Part shown: piece after piece, positions 7,647 through 15,046 of the stretch
How positions within the stretch are numbered: the first letter of the stretch is position 1
How the letters are laid out: every line of letters begins with the position of its first letter
The notes under the pieces: generated by a model
What the model saw: only the letters and a program-made list of their open reading frames with translations
What the model was told of the DNA's origin: nothing
Database searches by the model: none
Position numbers and translations under genes: made by a program
Assembly: GCA_036703315.1 (NCBI GenBank)
Contig: DATNPH010000003.1
Coordinates: forward strand, 1-32,165
Length of the DNA stretch: 32,165 bases
Source: DATNPH01 sp036703315
Lineage (GTDB): Bacteria > Cyanobacteriota > Cyanobacteriia > Cyanobacteriales > Coleofasciculaceae
Direction of reading: 5' to 3'

Positions 7647-7712
7647 ATTACCAACTTCTCTAAGGAGAGCTAACGCTTTCTGAGAGTACTCTAGGGCTTG
7701 GGTAGGCTTTCC

Positions 7713-8018
7713 CTATGTACGGTAAACTATCCCAATGCAGCTAAGAACAGCTCCAACTCTTGCGCGATCGCCTTCTTTTCTGAATCTGGCTAAATCTTGC
7801 TGGAGTTTTTCCAATGTTGCTGGATAGTCGCCTTTGAGCCATAGCTGATAAGCCTCTAAAAACCACTTCTCTGCTCCAGGTTCTTGCTGTTCAATCGTTT
7901 GCGCCTGAACTACCAGAGGCTCAAACTTCAACGTAAGCGGTACAACGGGAGATGTTACCGCAAGCAGTAGAGTAGCAGTGGTAAGGCTGAGAGATTTGAG
8001 ACGGTAGTGCATTGACAA
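7713..8018 (-). pseudogene. N-terminal part of the TPR-CHAT gene, ended by an in-frame TAG
   Basis: 101 residues starting MSMHYRLKSLSLTTATLL, an export signal with likely cleavage near VVQAQ, followed by helical TPR-type sequence (EKWFLEAYQLWLKGDYPATLEKLQQDLARF and on to VLSCIGIVYRT). The stop at 7715-7713 falls where the TPR consensus expects Leu in 'VYRxLGQY'. The same frame then continues GKPTQALEYSQKALALLREVG and joins the downstream CHAT ORF with no shift. The whole gene would therefore be 8018-5283, 911 codons, with catalytic residues H748 and C790 counted from this start. A single T-to-A change (TTG to TAG) would explain it. It could be a nonsense mutation, a sequencing error, or a programmed stop. 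The signal peptide indicates that the intact protein is exported, which is unusual for a purely intracellular defence protease. Confidence 0.85.
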
Positions 8019-8147
8019 GTTCTCTCTTGAGTTAGGAAGGCAGATTGCTGACTCAATGCATCTATATCTCTCATAGGGGAGAGGTTATGCAATGGTTTTG
8101 GCGATTTGTTTGGCTGGCTGGAGGAAAGTGATTATCTGCGGGGAGAT

Positions 8148-8385
8148 CCCCCCAACCCCCCTTAAAAAGGGGGGCTTAATTAATGAAGAAATTGCGTTTC
8201 ACAGGAATAGGCGATCGCCTGTTACTTAAACGCTGGCATGAATCCTAATTCTCTCTACTTAAAAAGGGGGGCTTAATTAATCAGGAATTTGCGTTTCACA
8301 TCAATAGACGATCGCCCTTTACTTAAGCTCTAGCTTGAATCTTAATTCTCCCCCCTTAAAAAGGGGGGTTGGGGGGGATCATCTC
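8148..8385. repeat. 97-bp tandem repeat capped by palindromic C/G-rich repeats
   Basis: The motif CTTAAAAAGGGGGG recurs at 8161, 8258 and 8355, exactly 97 bp apart. Between copies the sequence is conserved (GCTTAATTAAT, TTGCGTTTCACA, AATAG/ACGATCGCC, ACTTAA, TTGAATC or ATGAATC). There are thus two full units and the head of a third. Each head is half of the palindrome CCCCCCTTAAAAAGGGGGG, and both ends also carry CCCCCAACCCCC or GGGTTGGGGGGG. The third copy supplies the stop codon and last residues of the DUF559 gene. Together with 8019-8147, in which I see no gene, this fills the gap between the CHAT gene and the DUF559 gene. Confidence 0.88.
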
Positions 8386-8751
8386 CTGAATACACTGACA
8401 CACCCCCTCCCACTCCTTCAACACCTCATCATTACTAAATCTCACTACCTTCAACCCATAGCCTTCTAAAACTTGCGTTCTTTCGCTGTCATAATCTTTG
8501 CCCTCACTCGTAAAGTGGCTCTCTCCATCAACTTCTATTACTAACTTCAAGCTGGCGCAGTAAAAGTCAACAATAAAGTTATCAATAGGCTTTTGCCTCA
8601 AAACTCGAAATGGAAAATCTTTTAGATAGCCGTACCACAGTTTTCTCTCTGGTGCTGTCATGTTCTTACGCATTTCCTTTGCCTTCTCTACGAGTTTTGG
8701 GTTATAGGGAAGGTGAAAGTCAGTCACTATTAAATCTTTCTTGCTAGGCAT
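8356..8751 (-). CDS. DUF559 endonuclease-fold protein
   Basis: 131 residues from the ATG at 8751 (MPSKKDLIVTDFHLPYNPKL). This is a DUF559 protein, a small relative of the very-short-patch-repair endonuclease fold. Visible features are MRKNMTAPERKLWYGYL (28-43), FRVLRQKPIDNFIVDFYC (48-65) and the acidic active-site-like cluster D62 with E73-x-D75 in VIEVDGESHF, followed by LKVVRFSNDEVL. The likely role is a single-domain PD-(D/E)XK-type nuclease, but no activity is established for these orphans. The final residues IPPNPPF and the stop are encoded by a copy of the C/G-rich palindromic repeat. The frame is also open upstream to a TTG at 8823, but those 24 residues come from another repeat, so the ATG is preferred. 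It lies just after an XRE gene on the same strand. Confidence 0.85.
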   Translation of the reverse strand: MPSKKDLIVTDFHLPYNPKLVEKAKEMRKNMTAPERKLWYGYLKDFPFRVLRQKPIDNFIVDFYCASLKLVIEVDGESHFTSEGKDYDSERTQVLEGYGLKVVRFSNDEVLKEWEGVCQCIQEMIPPNPPF

Positions 8752-8755
8752 ACGA

Positions 8756-8806
8756 TCCCCCCCAGCCTCCTCACTAAAGCTCCGGCTTAAAAAAGGGGGG
8801 AGAATA
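8756..8806. repeat. Dispersed palindromic repeat between the XRE and DUF559 genes
   Basis: The stretch runs from CCCCCCCAGCC through CTCCGGCTTAAAAAAGGGGGG. It belongs to the same family as the heads of the 97-bp units and as the element inside the flavoprotein gene. It separates the XRE stop from the likely DUF559 start and extends the DUF559 frame artificially. Confidence 0.75.
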
Positions 8807-8815
8807 TAATTCGCA

Positions 8816-9025
8816 TCACTCAATGTCTTCAGGCAATTCTTTAATAGGAAGCCCTGCCTGCTCCATCAGTTCAACTAACTTCCTCACCTGCGCCATAGAA
8901 AGCTGAAGCCATTGATGTTTGCCGCTCTCGTATCTGCCGATCATATTGCGCGATAAACCCAAAGCATTAGCAAACTCTTCCTGAGTCATCCCCAGGCGAT
9001 CGCGGACTTGCTTTAAAGTTGGCAC
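8816..9025 (-). CDS. XRE-family helix-turn-helix regulator
   Basis: A 69-residue Cro/CI HTH protein: LKQVRDRLGMTQEEFANALG (helices 1-2), LSRNMIGRYESGKHQWLQLS (recognition helix and turn), then MAQVRKLVELMEQAGLPIKELPEDIE. There is no extra domain. The motif MTQEEFANALGLSRNMIGRYESG is a textbook HTH_3 sequence. It is upstream of, and on the same strand as, the DUF559 gene, with a 64-bp gap to the likely DUF559 ATG filled by a repeat. The pair could be co-transcribed, but I see no toxin-antitoxin logic that can be proven. The sequence differs enough from the XRE gene at 1736-1948 that the two are not recent duplicates. Confidence 0.85.
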   Translation of the reverse strand: MPTLKQVRDRLGMTQEEFANALGLSRNMIGRYESGKHQWLQLSMAQVRKLVELMEQAGLPIKELPEDIE

Positions 9026-9103
9026 GTTGGGGTTGAAATTTGAATCCTGGATGAAAAAGCGATTCTCACATCTTGCCGCATTCTCAGGAAGCGACCAAAC
9101 CCG

Positions 9104-9221
9104 CCCGGAGTTTAAACTCCGGGCTCATAGCTCAAGTCCACTCAAGTGGACTGAATCCTTGTAGAGTCAGCATTTAGTCCTCTTTAGAAGACTTTCGTTA
9201 TGAGCCTGCGAATTAATTCGC
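9104..9221. repeat. Multi-stem palindromic element (cruciform-like)
   Basis: Five nested or serial inverted repeats lie within 118 bp. CCCGGAGTTTAAACTCCGGG (9104-9123) is a perfect 20-bp palindrome. GGCTCATA (9122-9129) pairs with TATGAGCC (9199-9206). Inside that outer pair lie AGTCCACT-CA-AGTGGACT (9135-9152) and AGTCCTCT-TT-AGAAGACT (9176-9193, one mismatch). GCGAATTAATTCGC (9208-9221) flanks it. The outer stem encloses two hairpins and is flanked by two more. No coding frame is evident. The design resembles dispersed structured repeats known in filamentous cyanobacterial genomes. It fills most of the gap between the XRE gene and the remnant at 9330. Confidence 0.85.
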
Positions 9222-9329
9222 TTTTCGGGTGAGCAGGTAGATGCAAGATGTCAGGTTCGCTAATCCTGAAATGCGATAGCGATAGCCAAGTGTTAGCGAG
9301 TCTTCTCCCAAGGGGAGACGCCAAGGGCG

Positions 9330-9503
9330 AACCTGCGACTCCTGCCCAATGCCCGACGATATGTATTAGCCCGATTTGTGAATCGACAAGATGCTGGCGA
9401 CCACAAGCGATATCTCAGCCGATTCATGCCTGCCGCCGAATTTGAAGGGATTTTTGACGCGCCTATCGATGAACTATCCTCAATCTTTCAGAGTGAATTC
9501 TGA
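9330..9503 (+). pseudogene. 3' remnant of a gene related to the small protein at 1309-1542
   Basis: An open frame of 57 residues runs from NLRLLPNARRYV to FQSEF and a TGA at 9501-9503. It aligns with the protein at 1309-1542: LPNxxRxV, R at +3, DAxxH, LxRxxPxxxF/YxxIFD. The frame extends upstream only to 9297, where TAG precedes it, and there is no ATG, GTG or TTG start. The upstream bases (TCTTCTCCCAAGGGGAGACG, about 9301-9320) look like another dispersed repeat and have probably replaced the 5' end. Its 3' end overlaps the convergent flavoprotein gene by 24 bp. It is probably not translated. Confidence 0.65.
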
Positions 9504-10802
9504 TTCGTCACTTCCCAGCGCCTGCCCTGCTAACCAAGCTGTTGTCCAGGCACTCTGAAAGTTAAACCCACCCGTAACGCCATCAATATCCAAGATTTCC
9601 CCAGCAAAGTAAAGACCTGGAACTAAGCGACTCTCCATTGTCTTGAAATCCACTTCTTTTAAACTAACGCCGCCGCAGGTAACAAATTCTTCCTTGAACA
9701 CACCCTTCCCTTTAATTAAGTAGCGTCCCTGAGTAAGTTCTTGGACTAACTGATTTAAGGCTTTTTTCGATACTTCCGCCCAGCGTTCTTCTGCACCAAT
9801 GCCAACCGTGTTGACTAGACTCATCCAAAGACGCTTGGGTACAGCAACTGGGCAACTGGTCGTGATTTGGCGTCGGGGTAGTTGGGACTTGACCGCCGAT
9901 AGCAGTTGGCGTAGATTATCCTGGCTTTGCTGAGGAAGCCAATTGATGAGTAAGGGCGTGTGGTAGTGCTGCTCGTGCAGGAATCTTGCTCCCCAGGCAG
10001 AAAGCTTGAGGACGGCAGGACCACTAACTCCCCAGTGGGTGATTAGTAATGATCCAGTTTGCTCCTTGAGTGTAGGCGGTGCCTCCGGTAATCGCAGGCG
10101 GACTTCATTGACACTCACTCCTGCTAAATCTTGCAAACGGGAGTCTGGGATATCAAAGGTAAATAGGGAAGGAACAGCCGGTTCGACGGTGTGACCCAAG
10201 TCTTTTACCCAGTGGTAGCCTTGAGGGTTGCTGCCACTGGACAGGAGGAGGCGATCGCATTTCAAAATCTCACCCGTCTTCAACTCAATCTCAAACCCCC
10301 CTTTGGATTCCCCCCCTTGGTAAGGGGGGGCTAGGGGAGGGCGTCGCTTGACGGACTTTACTGCCGTACCTGTGCGAAGTCTTACCCCAGCGTCTTCAGC
10401 TGCCTTAATCAGGCAATCTACAATCGTTTCAGAATTATCCGTAACCGGAAACATCCGCCCATCTGCCTCTGTTTTCAGCTGAACGCCGTGAGACTCAAAC
10501 CAGGCAACTGTATCCTTGGGTTGAAAGCGACTGAAAGCACCCCGTAAGGCTTTACCCCCTCTGGGGTAGTATTGCACCAATAACGCAGGGTCAAAGCAGG
10601 CATGAGTAACGTTGCAGCGTCCACCACCAGAAATACGAACTTTAGATAAGGGTTGACGCCCAGCTTCTAATAAAGTGACTCGTGTATGGGGATGAGCAGC
10701 AGCACAAGTAATTGCTCCGAAAAATCCGGCAGCACCCCCACCAATCACTACAACATTTAAAGGCTTGAAAACCAAGAAAGCACCACAGAAAAAGAGTAAC
10801 AA
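9480..10802 (-). CDS. HI0933-family FAD-dependent oxidoreductase
   Basis: 440 residues from a TTG at 10802; a TTG at 10775 is an alternative, and no ATG precedes the FAD motif. The N-terminal Rossmann motif is VVVIGGGAAGFFGA (about 17-30). The family hallmark follows: SKVRISGGGRCNVTHA (about 53-68). A second dinucleotide-binding-type motif, LLLSSGSNPQG, is near 185-195. The C-terminal signature is CGGVSLKEVDFKTMESRLVPG followed by GLYFAGEILDIDGVTGGFNFQSAW. This family (E. coli YhiN, H. influenzae HI0933) has a flavoprotein fold, but its physiological substrate is not established. Residues about 153-169 (RRPPLAPPYQGGESKGG) are encoded by a dispersed palindromic repeat inserted in frame. The gene starts 3 bp after a rubredoxin stop codon, so the two are an operon and may exchange electrons. 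Confidence 0.9.
   Translation of the reverse strand: MLLFFCGAFLVFKPLNVVVIGGGAAGFFGAITCAAAHPHTRVTLLEAGRQPLSKVRISGGGRCNVTHACFDPALLVQYYPRGGKALRGAFSRFQPKDTVAWFESHGVQLKTEADGRMFPVTDNSETIVDCLIKAAEDAGVRLRTGTAVKSVKRRPPLAPPYQGGESKGGFEIELKTGEILKCDRLLLSSGSNPQGYHWVKDLGHTVEPAVPSLFTFDIPDSRLQDLAGVSVNEVRLRLPEAPPTLKEQTGSLLITHWGVSGPAVLKLSAWGARFLHEQHYHTPLLINWLPQQSQDNLRQLLSAVKSQLPRRQITTSCPVAVPKRLWMSLVNTVGIGAEERWAEVSKKALNQLVQELTQGRYLIKGKGVFKEEFVTCGGVSLKEVDFKTMESRLVPGLYFAGEILDIDGVTGGFNFQSAWTTAWLAGQALGSDESEFTLKD
10295..10343. repeat. Palindromic repeat inserted in frame in the flavoprotein gene
   Basis: Read on the plus strand: ACCCCCCTTTGGATTCCCCC followed by CTTGGTAAGGGGGGG and CTAGGGGAGG. The core CCCCCCTT/AAGGGGGG arms and the CTAGGGG flank are the same as the fourth unit of the array near 5204-5232 and the elements near 8160-8380. 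The frame of the host gene is preserved, and the repeat adds a Pro/Gly-rich loop containing PPLAPPYQGG. Confidence 0.88.
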
Positions 10803-10805
10803 TCT

Positions 10806-10964
10806 CTATTCTGGTTCAAAATCTGATTTCGTCGCACCACACACAGGGCACACCCAATCGTCAGGAATTTCTTCAAAGGGAGTTCCTGGTTGTATTCCTG
10901 AATCTGGGTCGCCTTCCTCTGGGTCATAGACGTAGCCGCAAAGCGTACAAACGTATTTCTGCAT
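10806..10964 (-). CDS. Rubredoxin
   Basis: 52 residues: MQKYVCTLCGYVYDPEEGDP, then a central loop, then WVCPVCGATKSDFEPE. The two CxxC knuckles (C6-C9 and C39-C42) bind a single iron. The YVCTLCGYVYDPEEGD and DDWVCPVCG phrases are diagnostic. It is a one-electron carrier of the small, soluble type. It lacks the C-terminal membrane helix of the photosystem-associated rubredoxin RubA, so it should be cytoplasmic. AGAGAA 5-6 nt before the ATG is a plausible ribosome-binding site. The HI0933-type flavoprotein starts 3 bp after its stop, making that flavoprotein a candidate partner. It can easily be missed by length cut-offs. Confidence 0.95.
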   Translation of the reverse strand: MQKYVCTLCGYVYDPEEGDPDSGIQPGTPFEEIPDDWVCPVCGATKSDFEPE

Positions 10965-11022
10965 TTTTGTTCTCTAAATGCCTTTTTTACAATATTGCTT
11001 TACTCAAGAAATATAGCGGTTC

Positions 11023-13968
11023 TTAGTTGCTCAAGGGCAATATTACAGTAAATGTCGTGCCTTTCCCAGCTTCACTTTCAACGCTAATCTCTCCCTTGTG
11101 TAAGTCCAGGCACTGTTTAACAATGGCTAGACCCAATCCTGTTCCCTGAATCGTGCCGACATTAGTAGCGCGATGGAAGGAGTTAAATAAGCGAGGTTGG
11201 TCTTCAGGGGGGATACCGATTCCTTGGTCTTGAATTTGGAAGATTGCACTGTCATCAACGTAGGTGAGGTTAAACTCGACAGTGCTGTCGCTAGGAGAAT
11301 ATTTGATAGCATTCGAGAGTAAATTAGTAAGAATTTGCCGCAGCAATTTTTCATCCATGCTGGTTGGGATGCTTTGGCGCTGACAAGTCAAAACAATTGT
11401 GTTCGGGTTTTCGGTAGTTAGTTGCAACTCTTCTACCAAATTGCGACAAAATTCCACTAAATCTAATGGCGCTGGGTTGAATTCCAATTTGCCAGCTTCT
11501 GCTTTCCCAAGGATTAGGATGTCATCCAACATCTGAGTCATGCGATCAACAGCTGTTTGAATGCGATCAAAATGAGTTTGTTGTTTTTCCTGTGACCAGC
11601 GATCGCGGTAACGTTCCAATAATTCGGTGGACGATTGGATTGTCGTTAGTGGAGTGCGGAACTCATGGGAAGTCATGGAAACAAATTGAGACTTAAGTTC
11701 ACCCAGTTCCCTTTCTTTTTGGAGCGTTTTGTAAATTTCTTCCTCCACCTGCTTACGGGAGGTAATGTCTTCGGCAAGGCCAGCAACACGGTAGACTTGT
11801 CCTTGCGTATTCTGTACTGGAAAGCCGCGATCGCGTATCCAACGCATTGACCCGTCAGGTCGCACAATCCGATACTCCTTGTCGTACTCTGCTTGAACCT
11901 GTTTCTCAATGGCAGCTTCGATGCGATCGCGATCCTCTGGATGAATAGCGTCCAGCCAAGAGCGTGGCTGTTCATACAAACTTTCGCGGGTACGACCCCA
12001 CATCTGCTCATACGCTGGACTGACGTAGATAATCTCAGAGGAGTCAAAAGAACTCATCCAGAAAACTTTATTGATATTTTCTGCTAACTGGCGGAAGCGC
12101 TCTTCGCTCTCCCGCAAAGCATCTTCTGCTTGTTTGCGCAGTGTAACGTCACGCCATGCCGCTGTAAAACCGTCGTCTAGTTTGGTAACGCGGATATCGA
12201 AGGCTCTGGTTAGTCGCTCTTGACCAAAAACATCCTCATAGAACAGGTCTTCTTTTATGAGTGAATTATCCGTTTCTACGACTTGGCAGTATTCGTCAAA
12301 CAGCCCTGTTCCCCGATGGTTGGGGAGCAATTCACAAAGGCTTTTGCCAATCATCTCCTCCTTGGTCATCCGGTTATTTTCACAAGCGGCGGCATTGACA
12401 TACTCGACTTTGAAGTCGATGATTTTGCCGGAGTGATCGCGTACTGCCGAGTAAATGCCAAAACAATCCAGCATATTTTCAACTGAAGTTCGGAAACGTT
12501 GTTCGCTCAATCGAATCTCTACTTCCGCCTGTTTAGAGGTAGTAATGTCACGGGCGATCGCTAGTACGGTTTCTGTAGAACCATCTGCCCCAAATTCCGG
12601 TACATGGCGGCTCTGGTAATACTTTAGTCCGTTGGGTGTTAATAAATTGAACTCAATTTGTTGTTCGCTGTCGGTTTGAAAAACTGTTTGTAGGGATTCG
12701 CCCCAGAAAGATGCCAATTCACTCGGCATCCCTAGCTCATGATGCGTTTTGCCAATAAATTCTCTAGCTGGTAAACCAGTAGCGAGTTCAATGGCAGGGT
12801 TGACATAGACATGACGCAGTTCCCGGTCAAAGCGTGTAATGATATCGGGGGCATTTTCAACCAGTGCTTTGAATTCTTGTTCGCGTCGGTGCAGCGTTGC
12901 CTCGGCTCTGGCGCGTAGGGCAACCTCAACAAGGAGTATCTCATTGAGCTGTTCTAGCTCAGCCGTGCGCTCTCTGACTCGATTTTCTAGCTGTTCATTC
13001 AATCGTTGCAGGACTTCTTCTGCCTGCTTGCGATCGCTGATGTCCAGAGTCACTCCATCCACAACTACATCACCATTGTCCATCTGAAAATATCGGGCAC
13101 TATCATGAAACCATTTCACCTGACCGGATGGGGTTATCACCCGAAACTCATGCTCGACAGGCTCAAGCGTCTGATATTTCTGTGTTAAGACTTGATCGAA
13201 CTGCCCTCGGTCGTCTGGATGGATTATTGTGAGCAATCGTTCTGGCTGGGCCATCACTTCATTTGGCTCTAAGCCAGTCAGTTCCCGAAAACCGACATTG
13301 ATATAGGGTAAGGACATTGTGCCGTCAGGATGCAGCACTGCCCGATAGACAGTGCCTGGAATATTAGTGGCAATGCCAGACAAACGCTGTTCATTCTCGC
13401 GTAGTGCCATCTCGGCTTGTTTGTCAGCCGTGATGTTCAATGTGCTGCCAACGACACGCACCGCCTTCCCCTTTGTATTTCTGACAATCAGTCCTTTATC
13501 CAAAACATACAGGTACTGATTGTTTTTGTGACGAACCTGATATTCAATGGCAAAATCACTTCGGTTTGATAGGGCCTCTGAAACTTCGTTGCGGACGCGC
13601 TGCCGGTCATCCGGATGGATGCGCTCTGTCCACCATTCAGGGGTACATTCAGCTTCTTCAGGACGATAGCCTAAAACCTCAACCAGACCTTGTGTCCTGT
13701 CAACCGTATGTGTGTCGATATTCCAGTCGAAAATAATACAACCCACAGCACTGGTAGCAAGCTGAAAATACGCGCTTGCTTGCCGCAGCTCTAATTCCAT
13801 CTGCTGTAGTTTCTCAATGGTATTGCTCAGTTCCTGGAAGGCTTGCGCTATTATTTCCTGCGGTTGTTGCTCTAAAGGTAATTGATCAGCACTCTGTTGC
13901 AGTTGAGCCAGGCGTTGCTGCATATACTGTATCTGTTCTTGCCACTCATTGAAGTTCAGACTATTCAT
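11023..13968 (-). CDS. Sensor histidine kinase with five PAS domains
   Basis: 981 residues from the ATG at 13968, which follows AGAGAG closely; a TTG at 13992 would add eight residues. An N-terminal Gln-rich coiled coil covers about 5-65. PAS/PAC modules follow at about 65-180 (with IHPDDRQR), 190-312 (IHPDDRGQ), 362-475 (ENAPDIITRFD), 488-620 and 622-745 (IHPEDRDR). A second coiled coil lies between the second and third PAS (LEQLENRVRERTAELEQLNE-like heptads). The HisKA domain has H768 in the H-box SHEFRTPL. The HATPase domain has NLLSNAIKYS, DQGIGIP and GTGLGLAI. There is no transmembrane segment, GAF domain or receiver domain, so it is a cytoplasmic hybrid-free kinase whose regulator is elsewhere. 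The signal is unknown; no haem- or flavin-binding signature stands out in the PAS domains. Confidence 0.93.
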   Translation of the reverse strand: MNSLNFNEWQEQIQYMQQRLAQLQQSADQLPLEQQPQEIIAQAFQELSNTIEKLQQMELELRQASAYFQLATSAVGCIIFDWNIDTHTVDRTQGLVEVLGYRPEEAECTPEWWTERIHPDDRQRVRNEVSEALSNRSDFAIEYQVRHKNNQYLYVLDKGLIVRNTKGKAVRVVGSTLNITADKQAEMALRENEQRLSGIATNIPGTVYRAVLHPDGTMSLPYINVGFRELTGLEPNEVMAQPERLLTIIHPDDRGQFDQVLTQKYQTLEPVEHEFRVITPSGQVKWFHDSARYFQMDNGDVVVDGVTLDISDRKQAEEVLQRLNEQLENRVRERTAELEQLNEILLVEVALRARAEATLHRREQEFKALVENAPDIITRFDRELRHVYVNPAIELATGLPAREFIGKTHHELGMPSELASFWGESLQTVFQTDSEQQIEFNLLTPNGLKYYQSRHVPEFGADGSTETVLAIARDITTSKQAEVEIRLSEQRFRTSVENMLDCFGIYSAVRDHSGKIIDFKVEYVNAAACENNRMTKEEMIGKSLCELLPNHRGTGLFDEYCQVVETDNSLIKEDLFYEDVFGQERLTRAFDIRVTKLDDGFTAAWRDVTLRKQAEDALRESEERFRQLAENINKVFWMSSFDSSEIIYVSPAYEQMWGRTRESLYEQPRSWLDAIHPEDRDRIEAAIEKQVQAEYDKEYRIVRPDGSMRWIRDRGFPVQNTQGQVYRVAGLAEDITSRKQVEEEIYKTLQKERELGELKSQFVSMTSHEFRTPLTTIQSSTELLERYRDRWSQEKQQTHFDRIQTAVDRMTQMLDDILILGKAEAGKLEFNPAPLDLVEFCRNLVEELQLTTENPNTIVLTCQRQSIPTSMDEKLLRQILTNLLSNAIKYSPSDSTVEFNLTYVDDSAIFQIQDQGIGIPPEDQPRLFNSFHRATNVGTIQGTGLGLAIVKQCLDLHKGEISVESEAGKGTTFTVILPLSN

Positions 13969-14489
13969 TCTTTTACTCTCTTCCCACTGCAAGATTATTA
14001 CTGCAAGGCTTCTCCCAATTCACAATCCGCAGTTTCTCCTTTGTCGGTATTGTTAGAGCGAGAAAGGCTCAAGTGCTTTCTTTTAATATTTCTAATATTT
14101 CTGCCACTATAGCTTTGGGCTTTTTCTAGTTTGACGTTAATAACACAACTTGGCTTGCACAAGAGCGATCGCGCCTTGCCAACTTGAAGACAATTGTAAA
14201 GTCACAGCCTAGTTGGAGTCTTCTCTCCAACTAAATAAGCCTCCAGAACGAGCATCCTAAAGACTTATCATTATTAGGTATTAGGGTTTTTTGTGTTTAT
14301 TAAAAACCTAACCCTCTATAAAGAGAGAGTTGGGGGAGAGGTGACAACAGCCTCAGTGGTAGGTTACTTAACGACGCTCTGATACTAAGTCGTTCCTAAA
14401 ATCGATTGTTAAATATACTTAAAAATAATTGACGAAATAAGTGTTATTTATTACTCATTAATTATCAGAAGTTTTCTAATAGGCTCGAC
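13969..14489. other. Intergenic region with two hairpins, no gene seen
   Basis: This 521-bp spacer lies between the kinase start and the stop of a small membrane protein gene. TAGTTGGAG (14210-14218) and CTCCAACTA (14225-14233) form a perfect 9-bp stem with a 6-nt loop. TTAGGGTTTTT (from 14281) pairs with AAAAACCTAA (14302-14311) with one bulge; the sequence after it, CCCTCTATAAAGAGAGAG, has repeat-like symmetry. One HIP1 site is near 14165. No tRNA or convincing short ORF was found. Confidence 0.5.
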
Positions 14490-14693
14490 TCAATAACGTC
14501 GCGTTCTCTGAACGCCATAAGCCAGTCCTGTGCCAATTGAGAGCAAAATTAATATGAAAATCACAGCACCCGGAAGAGCAGTAAATCCAGGAATTCCAAA
14601 ACCTCGAAGCACATAGACAAGAATAGTGATTGCAAAGGTAATGGCAAAAGCGTAAGTAACTATTTGAGATTCAGATGGGGGAGATGGAGTCAC
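14490..14693 (-). CDS. Small membrane protein with two helices
   Basis: 67 residues from a GTG at 14693. After a short Pro/Ser-rich start, two hydrophobic helices (about 11-28 and 39-60) are joined by RGFGIPGFTALPG, and the chain ends RTRRY. It shares a pattern with the neighbouring 72-residue protein at 14813-15031: VLRGxG, P, then a second helix with IGxGxxxG and a terminal RR plus aromatic. The two are diverged tandem duplicates. No family is recognised. The inside-positive C-terminus suggests both ends are cytoplasmic. No clear ribosome-binding site is visible. Confidence 0.6.
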   Translation of the reverse strand: MTPSPPSESQIVTYAFAITFAITILVYVLRGFGIPGFTALPGAVIFILILLSIGTGLAYGVQRTRRY

Positions 14694-14812
14694 GGATTAA
14701 GTAATTCAAAATTTCAAAATGGAAAACTTAATTAACAGTAACCAGTTTTTCAGTAATCAATTTTTTGGATAGAATGTGGCTGGTCGCCGCATATAGATAA
14801 AGGCACAACAGG

Positions 14813-15031
14813 TTACCAGCGCCTCATACTTCTAAGACCGCCCAAGATACCTGCACCAATCGTAAAGAGCACGATCGCCCAAATCACATACTCCGGAATT
14901 TGCTGAAGAACACCTGTCCCCCTAAGCACCACAATAATGGCAGTAATTACCAACGCTATGCCAGCAATATACAAAAGGATTGCTGTCGTTTGACTAGGAG
15001 GTCGTCGATTGGGGGGCGGTATGACAAACAT
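14813..15031 (-). CDS. Small membrane protein, paralogue of the 14490-14693 product
   Basis: 72 residues from the ATG at 15031. A Pro-rich start (MFVIPPPNRRPPSQT) is followed by two hydrophobic helices (about 17-37 and 46-64) linked by LRGTGVLQQIPEYV, and by the ending RSMRRW. Compared with the downstream 67-residue protein, the VLRGxG turn, the IGxGxxxG helix end and the terminal RR-aromatic are shared. GAG about 8 nt before the ATG may act as the ribosome-binding site. The start lies only 15 bp after a stop codon that closes the clpB-like remnant. Function is unknown; a role in membrane stress is possible but unsupported. Confidence 0.65.
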   Translation of the reverse strand: MFVIPPPNRRPPSQTTAILLYIAGIALVITAIIVVLRGTGVLQQIPEYVIWAIVLFTIGAGILGGLRSMRRW

Positions 15032-15046
15032 CGCTGCTCTTGATGA

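Noticed and set aside
9248..9445. 65-codon plus-strand frame
   Set aside because: It runs through dispersed repeat sequence and is in a different frame from the recognisable remnant at 9330-9503.
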